Of a DNA stretch of 64,000 bases, positions 36,801 through 46,708 are shown piece after piece. This stretch comes from Leidyana gryllorum EB-2025a. Lineage: Eukaryota > Apicomplexa. Where the stretch lies: NCBI GenBank assembly GCA_048772705.1, contig JBLWGC010000104.1, positions 1,205,394 through 1,269,393 of the forward strand. The letters are read 5' to 3'. The notes under the pieces are model-generated. The model was given only the letters and a program-made list of their open reading frames with translations, was not told the DNA's origin and did not search any database. The position numbers and the translations under genes were made by a program. Numbering within the stretch: position 1 is the stretch's first letter; every line of letters starts with the position of its first letter.

Positions 36801-38128
36801 CCGATACTTTGAGATCAGTAGGACAGAATGCGTTCTTGACGCCCACAGAGGGTACTTTCAGCGTAGCCCTCGAAATGTGGGTGAGGACTCGGGGCGTCAC
36901 AATTTCGGCTTCTTCCAGCAAAGGCGTCCCACACGCCCATCCATATTTGATTGCACGAGCGGCGATGGCTGTCCAGGCCGTCTCCCAAGCGTTGCTGGCA
37001 CACACCGGATAGTTCTGCCACCACTTCCATAAGCGACCGCTCTTCATCAACTTGTAACAAGCCTCATTATCAGTGAACATATACATCAGACGAGGCGCCA
37101 GATGCATCCGAGCGGATGAAACGTCAATCACAAAAGGTGTCAGTTCGGTTATGACGTGTTCGTCCAACTTCTCCAATGTCCAAAAGTAGCGGGCCTGCGA
37201 CACCGCCTGACTCAAAGCACGATGCCACTCCTTGATATTCGAGCATGCTGCCAGGAACATCAACGATCTTTAAAGGCTCGGTGACCAAGTACGACATACC
37301 TGTTGACACTGGTCGCCGATAACTACTCCGCAGTTTAACCATAAACGCTTCATAGAACCATTTAGGGTCCAAGAAATCGTCACAACAGTCCCGCAACAGC
37401 TGACGACGTTCCTCGAATCCGGTCATCCAAGGTCGGGCCTCCAACTTCCATCGTAACAACTCAAGCCATCCCGCCAGTTGTCCGACTATTTTACTCGAGA
37501 TATTCAGCGGCAAACATCGCCCGTCCTCTTGCGGCGTTGTCAACTGCACATTGTGTGTCGGACAGCAGAAGAAGAAGGCGCGCGTATGCACAAAGGAGAC
37601 ACATACACACACAACACAATACGACAGGCCACCCAACACTCGACCCCATCATCAATTGAGTGTAAAGCACCACGGCGTGGGAGAGACACACGTTTGAAGA
37701 GCGTTCCACCGTGCAACAGCGGACGGTCGCTGGTACAGCACGCAGCAAAGTTACGTCACGCCATAAAGCACCGAAGAGGGCTACGCCACTTACGGCTTTC
37801 CAGAGGTGGCGGAGGACAGTCTGGTAGAAGGAGAGGTCTATCTCCTTGGTGTCGGTGGCCCAACACGCATTTGTCTTCTCGTGAATGTGGCGGTAGCGGC
37901 TTGATAGACTTTCCCAGCGCGAGATACCTGCTGTGGTTCTGACTGTGTCGCCTTCAAGCAGTCGCAGCAGCTCTGTTTTCACATCGGTAGCTTCCTTCTC
38001 ATGGGCTGCTGCAACGGCTCCAGGCAGAATTCGCTCAAAGTGACTGTCTTCCAGTAGTGAACGAAACCTCTTCAAATCACCTCTCATCCCCACACGCCAA
38101 AATTCCCGAAGATGCACAGCTCTCCCCA
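30848..38128 (-). CDS. PSME4: Proteasome activator PA200/Blm10 (PSME4), 5' end missing
   Basis: Eleven in-frame exons, complement of 37794..38128, 37300..37543, 36344..37247, 35665..36253, 35214..35527, 34627..35168, 34317..34568, 31842..34223, 31654..31775, 31468..31595, 30848..31427, about 2130 residues. The HEAT-repeat protein matches PA200 at its start (GRAVHLREFW), in NPYLESTTEPYPMIVALKLLGRM and in the last 90 residues (FWLPQIICHFAQFG, HQKEWE). PA200 caps the 20S proteasome and favours acetylated histones. The C-terminus is IYFS where the family has a Hb-Y-X tail. The first exon opens right after an in-frame TGA at an acceptor-like CTGAG, with no ATG, so an upstream exon of about 60 codons is missing or too divergent to see. 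Confidence 0.88.
35551..35592. repeat. GA/GT microsatellite in a PSME4 intron
   Basis: A (GA)n run with one interruption, followed by (TG)n. It lies inside the 137-bp intron 35528..35664 and on the coding strand makes the long pyrimidine tract before its acceptor. The intron is longer than its neighbours because of it. Confidence 0.85.
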
Positions 38129-38142
38129 CTCAGGCATGCACT

Positions 38143-38974
38143 ATGTTTGGTTGTCGGGTATGTGCTAACACTCCTTTCGGAGCCCTTTTTGGTATCCAAG
38201 CTGACGATGACTTCTCGTCACCGGGCTCAATAACCCCCATTAGCTCATCAGGTCGGTCAAAGCCGGTCAATCTACTGGATTCTTACCCCATTTGCCCACA
38301 GTGTCGAACTCTGCCCGGGAGACAAACAGAGAACGGCTCAACACATCCCGTTACTCGCCTCGCACGCAGAAAGAAGCTCAGGTACGGGCGAGACAATGGA
38401 GAGAGAAGGCTAACATGGCCAATGCCGAGGGTTTCTGGCCGGACAATCCCGTTGGGGAGATGGACAAACTGTTGGGTAAGACGAAAAATACAGATCTGCG
38501 CGCGCTCGCTGAACTCTAATGCGCGTCGTCACAAAGCGATAGTATCCGACGACGTCCATCGTGGCACGTGCGAGCTGTGTGTTTCCTGCCGTCTCCTCCA
38601 TCAATCTTTCGCAGAACACGTGGCAATGAACATCGACAAGCGGGACGACTTTTTGAGGTGAGGATTCTAATCGAGTCGCTCCTTATCAGACCCCCCTCGC
38701 AGTGATGATACCTGTGTCATATGGCATGGGAGAGCGGACCCATGGCCCTCAATGCCTCTGAGGGAGATGAGTGCCGACGTTCAAGACTTCTTCGTTACTC
38801 GAATCCTGGCCTTCTTCTTCCTGGGTGAGTGAGGTTCCTTTCTCCAAGACGAACACTCTCGTCGTAGCCCCTGAGACTCTACAAGAGATCGCGCGAGACA
38901 TTGCGCAAGACGACCCGCTTCCTATGAGCTGCAAGAATAAGAAGTGCATCAACGTCCGTCACATCGGAATCTGA
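38143..38974 (+). CDS. HNH-like zinc-motif protein, copy A
   Basis: Five exons: 38143..38251, 38302..38475, 38537..38657, 38703..38824, 38868..38974, 210 residues. It opens with MFGCRVCANTPFGALFGI, a CxxC motif shared exactly with copy B. The middle has RGTCELCVSCRLL. The C-terminal part fits an HNH-type fold: TCVIWHGR, FFVTRILAFFF, then CKNKKCINVRHI, like the C-x-N-P-x-C-V-N-P-x-H-L zinc knuckle of HNH proteins. Length and exon layout match copy B. Nuclease activity is inference, since the central catalytic His is not obvious. The donor at 38252 (GTCGGT) and the acceptor at 38536 are weak, so exons 2-3 are the least sure. It starts 14 bp from the first PSME4 exon. Confidence 0.6.
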
Positions 38975-39134
38975 GAGCGCGGAACACTCCCGTCAGGCTG
39001 CTACTCTACCGATGTCCAAAGTTGAAGAGGACACCGCACAAAGCGGGCACGCTGAACTCGCCTCATCGTCGCGTCGGCTTCATCTTGAAGCTGTTGGCAG
39101 TGGGGTCCGATTTGCTCTCTACGGGCCATCAATG

Positions 39135-39926
39135 TCAAGAGCCCGCATCACTTTCATCCAGATGTCTGGTCTTCGGGTCGTAGATATGTTCCATCCGAAT
39201 ACAAAGAGGATTGTGACAGTTCATTGTCACCGGCAGATCTGGAGCACTTCTGTAAGCTTCCAACATCGAGTCTGACCCAAACAAGAAGAGTAAAATACGT
39301 CGCACCGAAGTGCCCCCCTCGTTGTGTTCAGCTGACGCGCCGCCACCCTCGTCTCCAAACTTGTTACCACCTCCTTGAGGGGCAATCCACGACAATGGCT
39401 CATGAGTTTCCATGTCAAAGGGGCCGCGCCACTCGATGCAGGGCCCTTGACCATACCCAAAATGGCTCTGAACGCTGTGAAGGGAATGGGGCGTTCAATC
39501 TGCCGAATAAAATGACAACTCACGATGTCTCTAACGGGTTTGTTCGCGCGTCCGTATCCCTCAAAATGCAGTCTGAAGAGGTATCCAAGTCTTCCAAGTC
39601 CAATCGTGCCCATCACTCACACATGGTGCGATATGCCTCCTCTTGGCCTTTGGGTGCCCAGTAACCTAACACTCGAGGCTTTACATACTGAAGAGCTCGT
39701 GTGGCTAAATCCTCTATCTCTTCCTCTGTGCGGGTCTGCGGTTCAAGTGGATCATAGCCTGGGTCGAATTCGGAGGCTTGATGCACTGTGATGTAGTGGA
39801 GAGCACAAAAAATGTCATGAGCTCACTGGAGTGGAGCGGGTCGTCCACATCGGCGTCTGATTCATCTACGATTCCGAAGAGGGCGCCGAAAGGGGTGTTG
39901 GCGCAGACGCGGCAATCCAAGGGCAT
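39135..39926 (-). CDS. HNH-like zinc-motif protein, copy B
   Basis: Four exons, complement of 39827..39926, 39621..39785, 39524..39572, 39135..39474, 217 residues, all GT-AG. The N-terminus MPLDCRVCANTPFGALFGI shares 15 identical residues with copy A. The middle is acidic/helical (TRTEEEIEDLATRALQYV). The C-terminal half has GPCIEWRG, RRILLFLFG and CHNPLCIRMEHIYDP, a good match to the HNH zinc knuckle. A Gly/Glu-rich loop of about 30 residues interrupts the domain. It starts 30 bp after the SerRS stop on the same strand and converges on copy A across 160 bp. Confidence 0.65.
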
Positions 39927-39955
39927 TAGGTGCAACTGTGTGTGTCCGATCAAAT

Positions 39956-41518
39956 CTACTTGGGATAGGGCAAAAAGGTCAAACCGTCCATGTAAGGCTG
40001 TAACACTCGAGGAACTCGGACTCCGTCGGGTGTCTGGTAGTGCTCCAAAAGGCAGCACATCGTTCTCTCGGTGGCACACAAGGTGCCATTCAGCATATGA
40101 ACGAAGGCTTTCTCGCGTTCCATCATCTTGGGTGTGCCATGACGGACCTGCAGTCCACGACTCTGGTAATCAGTACAGTTTGAGCAAGATACGAGCTCTC
40201 TGTATGCCGCGTAGGACGGGAACCAAGCTTCCAAATCGTGTTTCTTGGCAGCAGCATCATTCATAGCTCCCGCAACGATGCATACGACGCGATAAGGCAA
40301 CTCCAAACTTTGGTAGAACTCTTCGGAGCACTTTGTCATCTCCTCGTGGTGTTTCCATGACTCTTTCTGTGGACGGAGACACAGGATTAGTTGCGTGTCG
40401 TACGAGATACGGGAATGACATCAGAGACGTGAGCACGGGAACCGCGCAGAGATGCATTTTCCGACTGGCACACATCTTAGCTTACCGCTTCGCACAGAAC
40501 GAACTGTTCGACTTTCTCGAACTGATGGACGCGGAAGATACCTCGCATATCCTTGCCGTGGCTTCCAGCCTCCTTTCTGAAGCAAGTTGAGATACCGGCG
40601 TACTTGAGAGGCAATTCCTTGTCCAAGTAGTCACCCATGTGGAGGGCTGAGATGGGTTGCTCGGAGGTGGCAATCATGAAGAGGTCTTCACGATTCTCTT
40701 CCTCGCCAGGAGACGGTGGGGCATCACTCGGGATCTTGTACAAGGTTTCACCAAAATCTGCCAACTCTGCAGTCTGAGCCATGATCTCACGCTTCATGAA
40801 GAAGGGAGTTTGGACGTTAGTGTACCCTTTCTTGCGGAGGAAGCTCATTCCATATTGCACGAGGGCCTGGTTGAGCATGCATCCATATCCTAACAAATAA
40901 AATGCTCGATGTCCAGCGATCTTGTTGGCCTTCTCGAATTCAACGCCATTGAGTTTAGGAAGGATCTCATAGTGAGCCAGGCGGCCTGGGGTCCCATCAG
41001 TAATGAAGGATTCATCAATCTTTCCCCAGGTGCGGATCACTTCATTCTCTTCTTCGTCTTTGGTTGCTCGGACTTCCGGGGGCACCAAGTTACCAACCTT
41101 ACGCAACAAGATGTTGCGCTCTTTGTCAGCTGCCGCGACTTCTTTCTCCAACTCGGGAAGAGTCTTCTTGATGGATGTGGATTTCTCAATCAGATCCTGC
41201 GCGAGTCAGTCAAACCCAAGTCAAAGAGAGAGAAGAGAAGCCTCACTTACCTGACACTCCTCTTTAGCTTTCTTCTTTGTGGCAATCTCCTTGTTGATGG
41301 CATTCTGTTCCTTGCGGGTCTGCTCGAGCTTGAAAAGAAGGTCTCTCCATTTCTCGTCCACAGCCATAATCTTGTCCACAATGGACCCGGAACGGCATCT
41401 TCTCCTCTCCGAGGCGCGAACAACTTCGGGGTCGCCACCGGAGTGGGGTCGGAAGTGGGTGATGTCAATCTGCGGGCATCAATAGAGGAGTGTAAGGCTT
41501 CGTTCGACTCACCGGCAT
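39956..41518 (-). CDS. SARS1: Seryl-tRNA synthetase, cytosolic type
   Basis: Four exons, complement of 41513..41518, 41251..41469, 40486..41196, 39956..40366, 448 residues. The first exon holds just Met-Pro; splicing gives MPIDITHFRPHSGGDPEVV, the expected SerRS start. An N-terminal tRNA-binding coiled coil follows (WRDLLFKLEQTRKEQNAINKE). Class II motif 2 is FRKEAGSHGKDMRGIFRVHQF, with EFYQSLELPYRVV and FVHMLNGTLCATERT (motif 3). The zinc-free eukaryotic cytosolic form fits. It has no C-terminal Lys-rich extension. Confidence 0.94.
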
Positions 41519-42117
41519 TGACAGAGTTACAGGTTAGGGGTGAAAAGCGGCAAAAAACCTTTTCTAAAATGGTATAGTGATGGCACATTGGGGGTGTGCT
41601 TGGTTGAAACACTGTGCAAAGTGGTGTACATTGGTGAGGGGTGCGTGTGGACAATTAGTACTCCCCGCCGTCTGTGCAAAGGCAGCATGTATGCACAGCA
41701 GTTGACAGCCTCCGAGACTGCTGGGTTTCGCGGATTTAAGATGTGTTAGACAGAAGTGTGACGTCAATTGTTGAACCCAAGATGGAGGCTGCCCGTCAAC
41801 TGGGTGGTTACAAAACAAAGGTACCGGTTGGCCAGCTGAGTCTGCCATACATTGGATTTGGCTCAGAGGAGTTTGCAGAAGAGGAGAGTGACAACAACGG
41901 TCGTAGCTGGGGGGACGAGTTCGAGAGACGAGCAACTTCGCTTACGTTTGGGGTGCGACAGCTGTAGACAGGAAGTTTAAACACCACTGTTGGCATTGGG
42001 GGGGTTCTGCGGCGGTTCGGCTTAAGTGGACACACACCTCTGTCTTGACCAAAGGGGTGAGTGTCAACAGTAGTAAAGTGGTGAAAAGTAAATTCATATA
42101 CATAACTTTGTGGGGGA
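41519..42117. other. 599-bp divergent spacer with one small ORF
   Basis: This gap separates the divergent SerRS and FUSC genes and must hold both promoters. The only protein-like frame is 41782..41967 on the plus strand, 61 residues from MEAARQLGGYKTKVPVGQL, with SWGDEFERRATSLTFG near its end. It faintly resembles the start of a TIM17/23-family protein but has no following transmembrane exons that I can join. I do not call it a gene. Confidence 0.4.
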
Positions 42118-45100
42118 ATGGAGCAACTGGACTCCGTCGAGTTTCTTCCCAGCGATGTTCCAGTACCCATGACGAGGTCGTCTGACAACCTGGAGATCTC
42201 CGCATCTCCCCGGGAGATGGTTCCGTCTCCGAACCAGCAGCAGCAATTATTGCACCAACAAAGTGTCCGTGAGAGCAGCATGAACCTGGTTGGACCCCCA
42301 GTATCTCCATTACCGTCGTCAAGCGCCCCTACTCCCGAACCTTCACCACGACGTCAGCGGCCTCGGGGTTCTCAGTATTGGAACTTGCCAGTGTTACCGG
42401 GCAGTATCCCGTCTCCCAGGGGAGAGCCGGGCCAGAATGCGGCCGATATGGAGATGATCACGCAAGGAGTCGCCCCACAGGAAGCTGCTTCTATTATTGG
42501 AATGCAGGAAGCCAGTGCACTTCTTGCCGCTGGAGTGGAACCCTTCAGCAAACGTCCCGAGAACCCCGGAGACCCTTTTGGGGAACACAAAGAGGGAGTA
42601 TTCAGCAACTGTGCAGACTATGTGAGATATGTTGACAGAGATTGATCTATTATATCTTCTGTATCTGCAGCTCTGGCGCTTTGCGCGGTCTGGACGAACT
42701 GAAAGAGCCTTTCGATTCCTCGTCCTATGCCCGTTATTATTTTGGTACGCTTCCAGCGGTTCACCACGGGGCGGAATAGAACAAGCTGTGCGACACGTTA
42801 CTATACTGGTATTTGTTATCGGTTTCTTTACACTATCACCATATAACGCTAGCAATGCATTCATTTGGTAATTCTATTTAAAGACGACTCGAGTGTTAGA
42901 CACTGAACGCAGGTTCGCGGTGGTTCCGGCTGCTGTCCTCGGCTTCGCCGTAGCTACTTTAACATTTTGTATCGAAAGCCGAGGCCATGACTACTATGCG
43001 TATATGGGTCCAGCTTACTGGCATGTCGTGGTGATGTTTATCGGCTTTCTCTGGGCTGGCACAATGCGAGTGAGCCCGTTGAGAAAGCTTCTGGGCCCTG
43101 CCCATTTCACATTGGCTTATGCTATTATGTTCTGTACTCTCCGAGGTGCCACGGTGAGTCCGTAATCATCGATCAGCAATGGTTCGCAGTTGCTGAAGGG
43201 CGGGACAACTCTCAAAACCCCCCAGACACCAGGACTGCAACTTACCGAAGTATTGGATGAGAGCAAGAAAGACTTGCCCACCTTCATATGGATGGTATGG
43301 AGAGCGATGGCCCCGAGTCTACAATCCGCCATTGATGAGCAACGGAACACCACAGTGTGGATATCAGATCGTGTATTGGAAGATGCGAATTGGATGAGAC
43401 CACTTGTTGGCAAACCCGTTATGTACACTTTGTCTCAAGACGAATCATTCATTACCATTCACATGCCTGGCGGGTTCTATATTATACGTCTCCTCTGGTT
43501 CGGCGGCGAAGGCGCGGGATGGGCCATCGCGGCTGTTGAGATAGGCTGCATAGTAGCTCTCGCTTATTTCCTGATGACGCTGCTCCCACCTCCCAGAAAA
43601 TATATGGATCGAGTGCGCGCCGGTTCCGTACTTATCGCTGAACGCCTCAAACACGAGGCCGAGGACCTCGGAAAGCAACTGAATTTGATGAATCAATTAG
43701 GAGGAGTGCCGATCAAGAGGACTAGTACCACTGGCGGAGACGTACTCGGAGGATCCGCAGAAGACGGCGACGACTCTGATGATGACATGGCATTACGCTA
43801 CGTCAAAGAAAAACGAGCCTCTGCACGAGCCGCTAAAGGAGCCCCGGTCACCAATCCTCTCGATGAACGAGACGAGCAGATCTCGGCCAGACTTCGATCT
43901 CGTCACACACTCACTGCGGCCGCCGCTGCAATGCTGCAGCACGATATCGTTATGGCAATGCATGAGTACCTGTGGTTCTCACCTGTGGGCGTCAATTCCG
44001 GTCTGGCGCATCCCTTCGTGGTCAAGGCCATGCAGTGAGTGAAAATCCTACAACCTTCTTCGCAGACAATGTGTCGTTCTCTTCAGAAACGCCGCCACAT
44101 CGATGTTTATTGCTCGACAATACTTACTGCTCCTTGAATACACCTATCCGTCAGATAGAAAGGAGATCGATTATCTGGCCGAACTGTACATTGACGATGT
44201 CGCGATCTCTGATCTTCTGGCCATGTGGGTACAAGACTGCTCACGTCTCATGGAAGCTGTTGCTCTCGCTGTGGGGAACCGTCCGTACATACGAAAGGAC
44301 ACTGCAGGCGCGAGGCGCGTCCAGTTCAGTCGGGAGCGACTGCTCGCCGCCGCAGCCGCCGTGCGCGAATGTGACAAAATCATAAGAGCTGTCGAGGACC
44401 GTCTTGCCAGTGAAGTTAAAGCTCCAACGATCCCCGAAGTCAGCGGTTGTCGGAGAGTCGCGACCGCCATATGGATCAGCTTTTACCGCAAAGCCTTTGT
44501 CAGAGATCAACTTCGGTTGGCTGACGAGTGTGAATCATATCTCGATTCCCTCGAGAAACGGAGTTGGAGAGGTCTTCGCCGGTCCATCTGGGGCTTCCTG
44601 ATGCCTCTGAGAGTGTTTCTCAGCGGGATTGGGTATGTTCTGATCCACACCGTTCGACTGCTCAAGAATAAAAAGAGGTCGCGGAAACCCAAGCAGCCAT
44701 CACCTTTCATGCTCGCCCGAGAACTCGCCCACGGTAGACCGTACATACTGAAACCCCCTAACCGAGGCCGTATCAGACGTCACAAAGTGGTTCAGATGGC
44801 CGTTACTGGAACCACAACACATCTGAGACAGACTTCAGTTGACTCCAATGAAGCTGAGGGTCCTCCGTCGCCAAGTGGGTTGAAGGAGCTTGAGAAAATG
44901 CCCGCCGTCGATTATGGCCCGGGCACTGTCGTGACCCAAGTGAACTACGAAGGCGACGAACACCATCTGTTGCAATATCACGATCTTTGGCACGTTGTTC
45001 GGTTCGCGGGAGGCGCTACAATTCTTGTCATTGTGGGTCTATGGTTTGATGATCAGCAGGAGGTGCGCTATCATCAGACCTCACCCGGAGACAAGACAAC

Positions 45101-46590
45101 TACTGACTGGACCAATACAGTGGCTGCATGGGGCGCTGTCGCTTTCCTGGCGACCCTCTCTTTGACACTGCAAGGGACCCTAATTCGCGCTTTCGCCAAT
45201 AGTATTGGTGTCTTGGTCGGCACAGCTTGCGCTTATGTATGTCTCTTGGTGCCGTCAGAGTACTACATGTTCCATGTTCTCTTTGTCGCCCTCTCTGGTG
45301 CTATATGGGTGTGGTTTGCTGCCGATCCCTATATTTCGTGGGCAATTCTCAATCCTTCACTGCGAACGACGGCCGTTGTGGCGATGATCCAAGAGGTAAC
45401 AATTGTTACCGAGGGGTTCTACGGATTTCGAGATCGAAACACACTGTGCCTTTATTGGGGTGTCTCGAGTATGGTGGCTGTGTGTTTGGCTGTTCTCATC
45501 AGTCTCTTGGTGGTGCCCAGTCGTGCGAATCGGTGCATTCGACAAAACATCGCTGATGCCTTGTTCAGCGCTTCAGAGTCATTTGCCGCCTGCGTGGAGA
45601 TCTCGTTTAGTGACGGAAGTGACAATCTGGAGAGCCGACACCACGCATTGTTATTCCGCCAGGACTGGGAGAAGTATCACGAATTCCAAAGATTCAATGG
45701 TAAATATCATCTGAGATCCTATGAGATCATCCAAGATGACGCTTTCATGGAAGTCCAGTCTCTCTGTTCACTATTCTCGCCAGAGCCAAACATGCAGATA
45801 GTCGCCAGAGGAGCTAACCGTCTCACAGAATACGCGGCTTTGTGCAAAGCTCAATTGAATGAGGTCCGTCGCTGGGCCACCAGAGATGCTCGTCCCCCTG
45901 ATCTTCACGAGATTGACCTTGAACGAAAATATAAGGATATCCTAATAGAAGTTACCGAGAGATTCATCAATACTCATGCATTGATTCAGGTGAACCACTT
46001 TCCCTTTGTGCCTTCGACTGACACCACACCGCACGTTCTTGAGCCCCTCACCCGATCTCCTGTCTTTTTCTTCTTCACAGTCTCTCACATTGCAGACGGC
46101 GGTGGACCAGGCCGGTCGGTGGCGTTGGTGGTGGCAGAAGAGCAGTATAACTGCTCTCACTCGCCAGCAATTCCTCGCCACTCTGGAGAGGCATTGCCGA
46201 TCAAGTGCGAAGCGTTTGATTCAACTGGGGGAACTGCTGGGACGTGCAGCCGTCGAGGGCGAGGAACGACTCAAAAATCACACAAATGTGCAGAGTCGCG
46301 CCTTCGCAGCTGCTGCCGCGGCAGCTGAAGGTGACGGAGTCTTGAGTTCGTCTCAGTCCGGCACTCCTGGGACCCCCTCGCCATTGTTCATGTCGGAGCC
46401 CGCGCCAGTAATTGCCCCCTTTCGAGATCGCAGAGCTGTTATGTGGGCCTATGCTTTACTGCATCTCGCTGACCTGAACTATATCGGAGCCTATGTGGCC
46501 CTGTTGTTTCCGGACGGTGAGATGACTCCCACGCAAATCAGCCCGGAGACAGTCGGAGGCGGCTCGGGACCTTCAAGCTCGCCTGTCTGA
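42118..46590 (+). CDS. Large FUSC/DUF2421-type multi-pass membrane protein
   Basis: Six exons: 42118..42621, 42671..42867, 42913..43153, 43199..44034, 44087..45989, 46081..46590, 1396 residues. A disordered Ser/Pro N-terminus of about 165 residues is followed by a first helix cluster (~185-320, e.g. VVMFIGFLWAG), another hydrophobic pair near 430, a long soluble helical middle, and a second cluster (~897-1070, e.g. FAGGATILVIVGLWF) ending in the LLVVPSRA block typical of FUSC/aromatic-acid-exporter relatives. The soluble C-terminus is helical. Two membrane modules around a cytosolic domain match fungal DUF2421/BRE4-like proteins. Transport of organic anions is plausible but unproven. Confidence 0.75.
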
Positions 46591-46708
46591 CACACACACA
46601 CGTAGTTAGTTAGTAACATTGGTTGGTGTCTGCATCCAGCCCAGAGCCGAACCTCCCCCTCCCACCTTCTATGTGAAGAAGAAATTGGTGTTCATTCATT
46701 GAACGGAA

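Noticed and set aside
39227-39616. 129-residue minus-strand frame through the HNH-like copy B region
   Set aside because: Lies in the wrong frame for the HNH domain. Splicing at the GTGAGT donors gives the frame that aligns with copy A.
44171-44470. Minus-strand frames opposite the FUSC gene
   Set aside because: Shadows of a long conserved coding exon.
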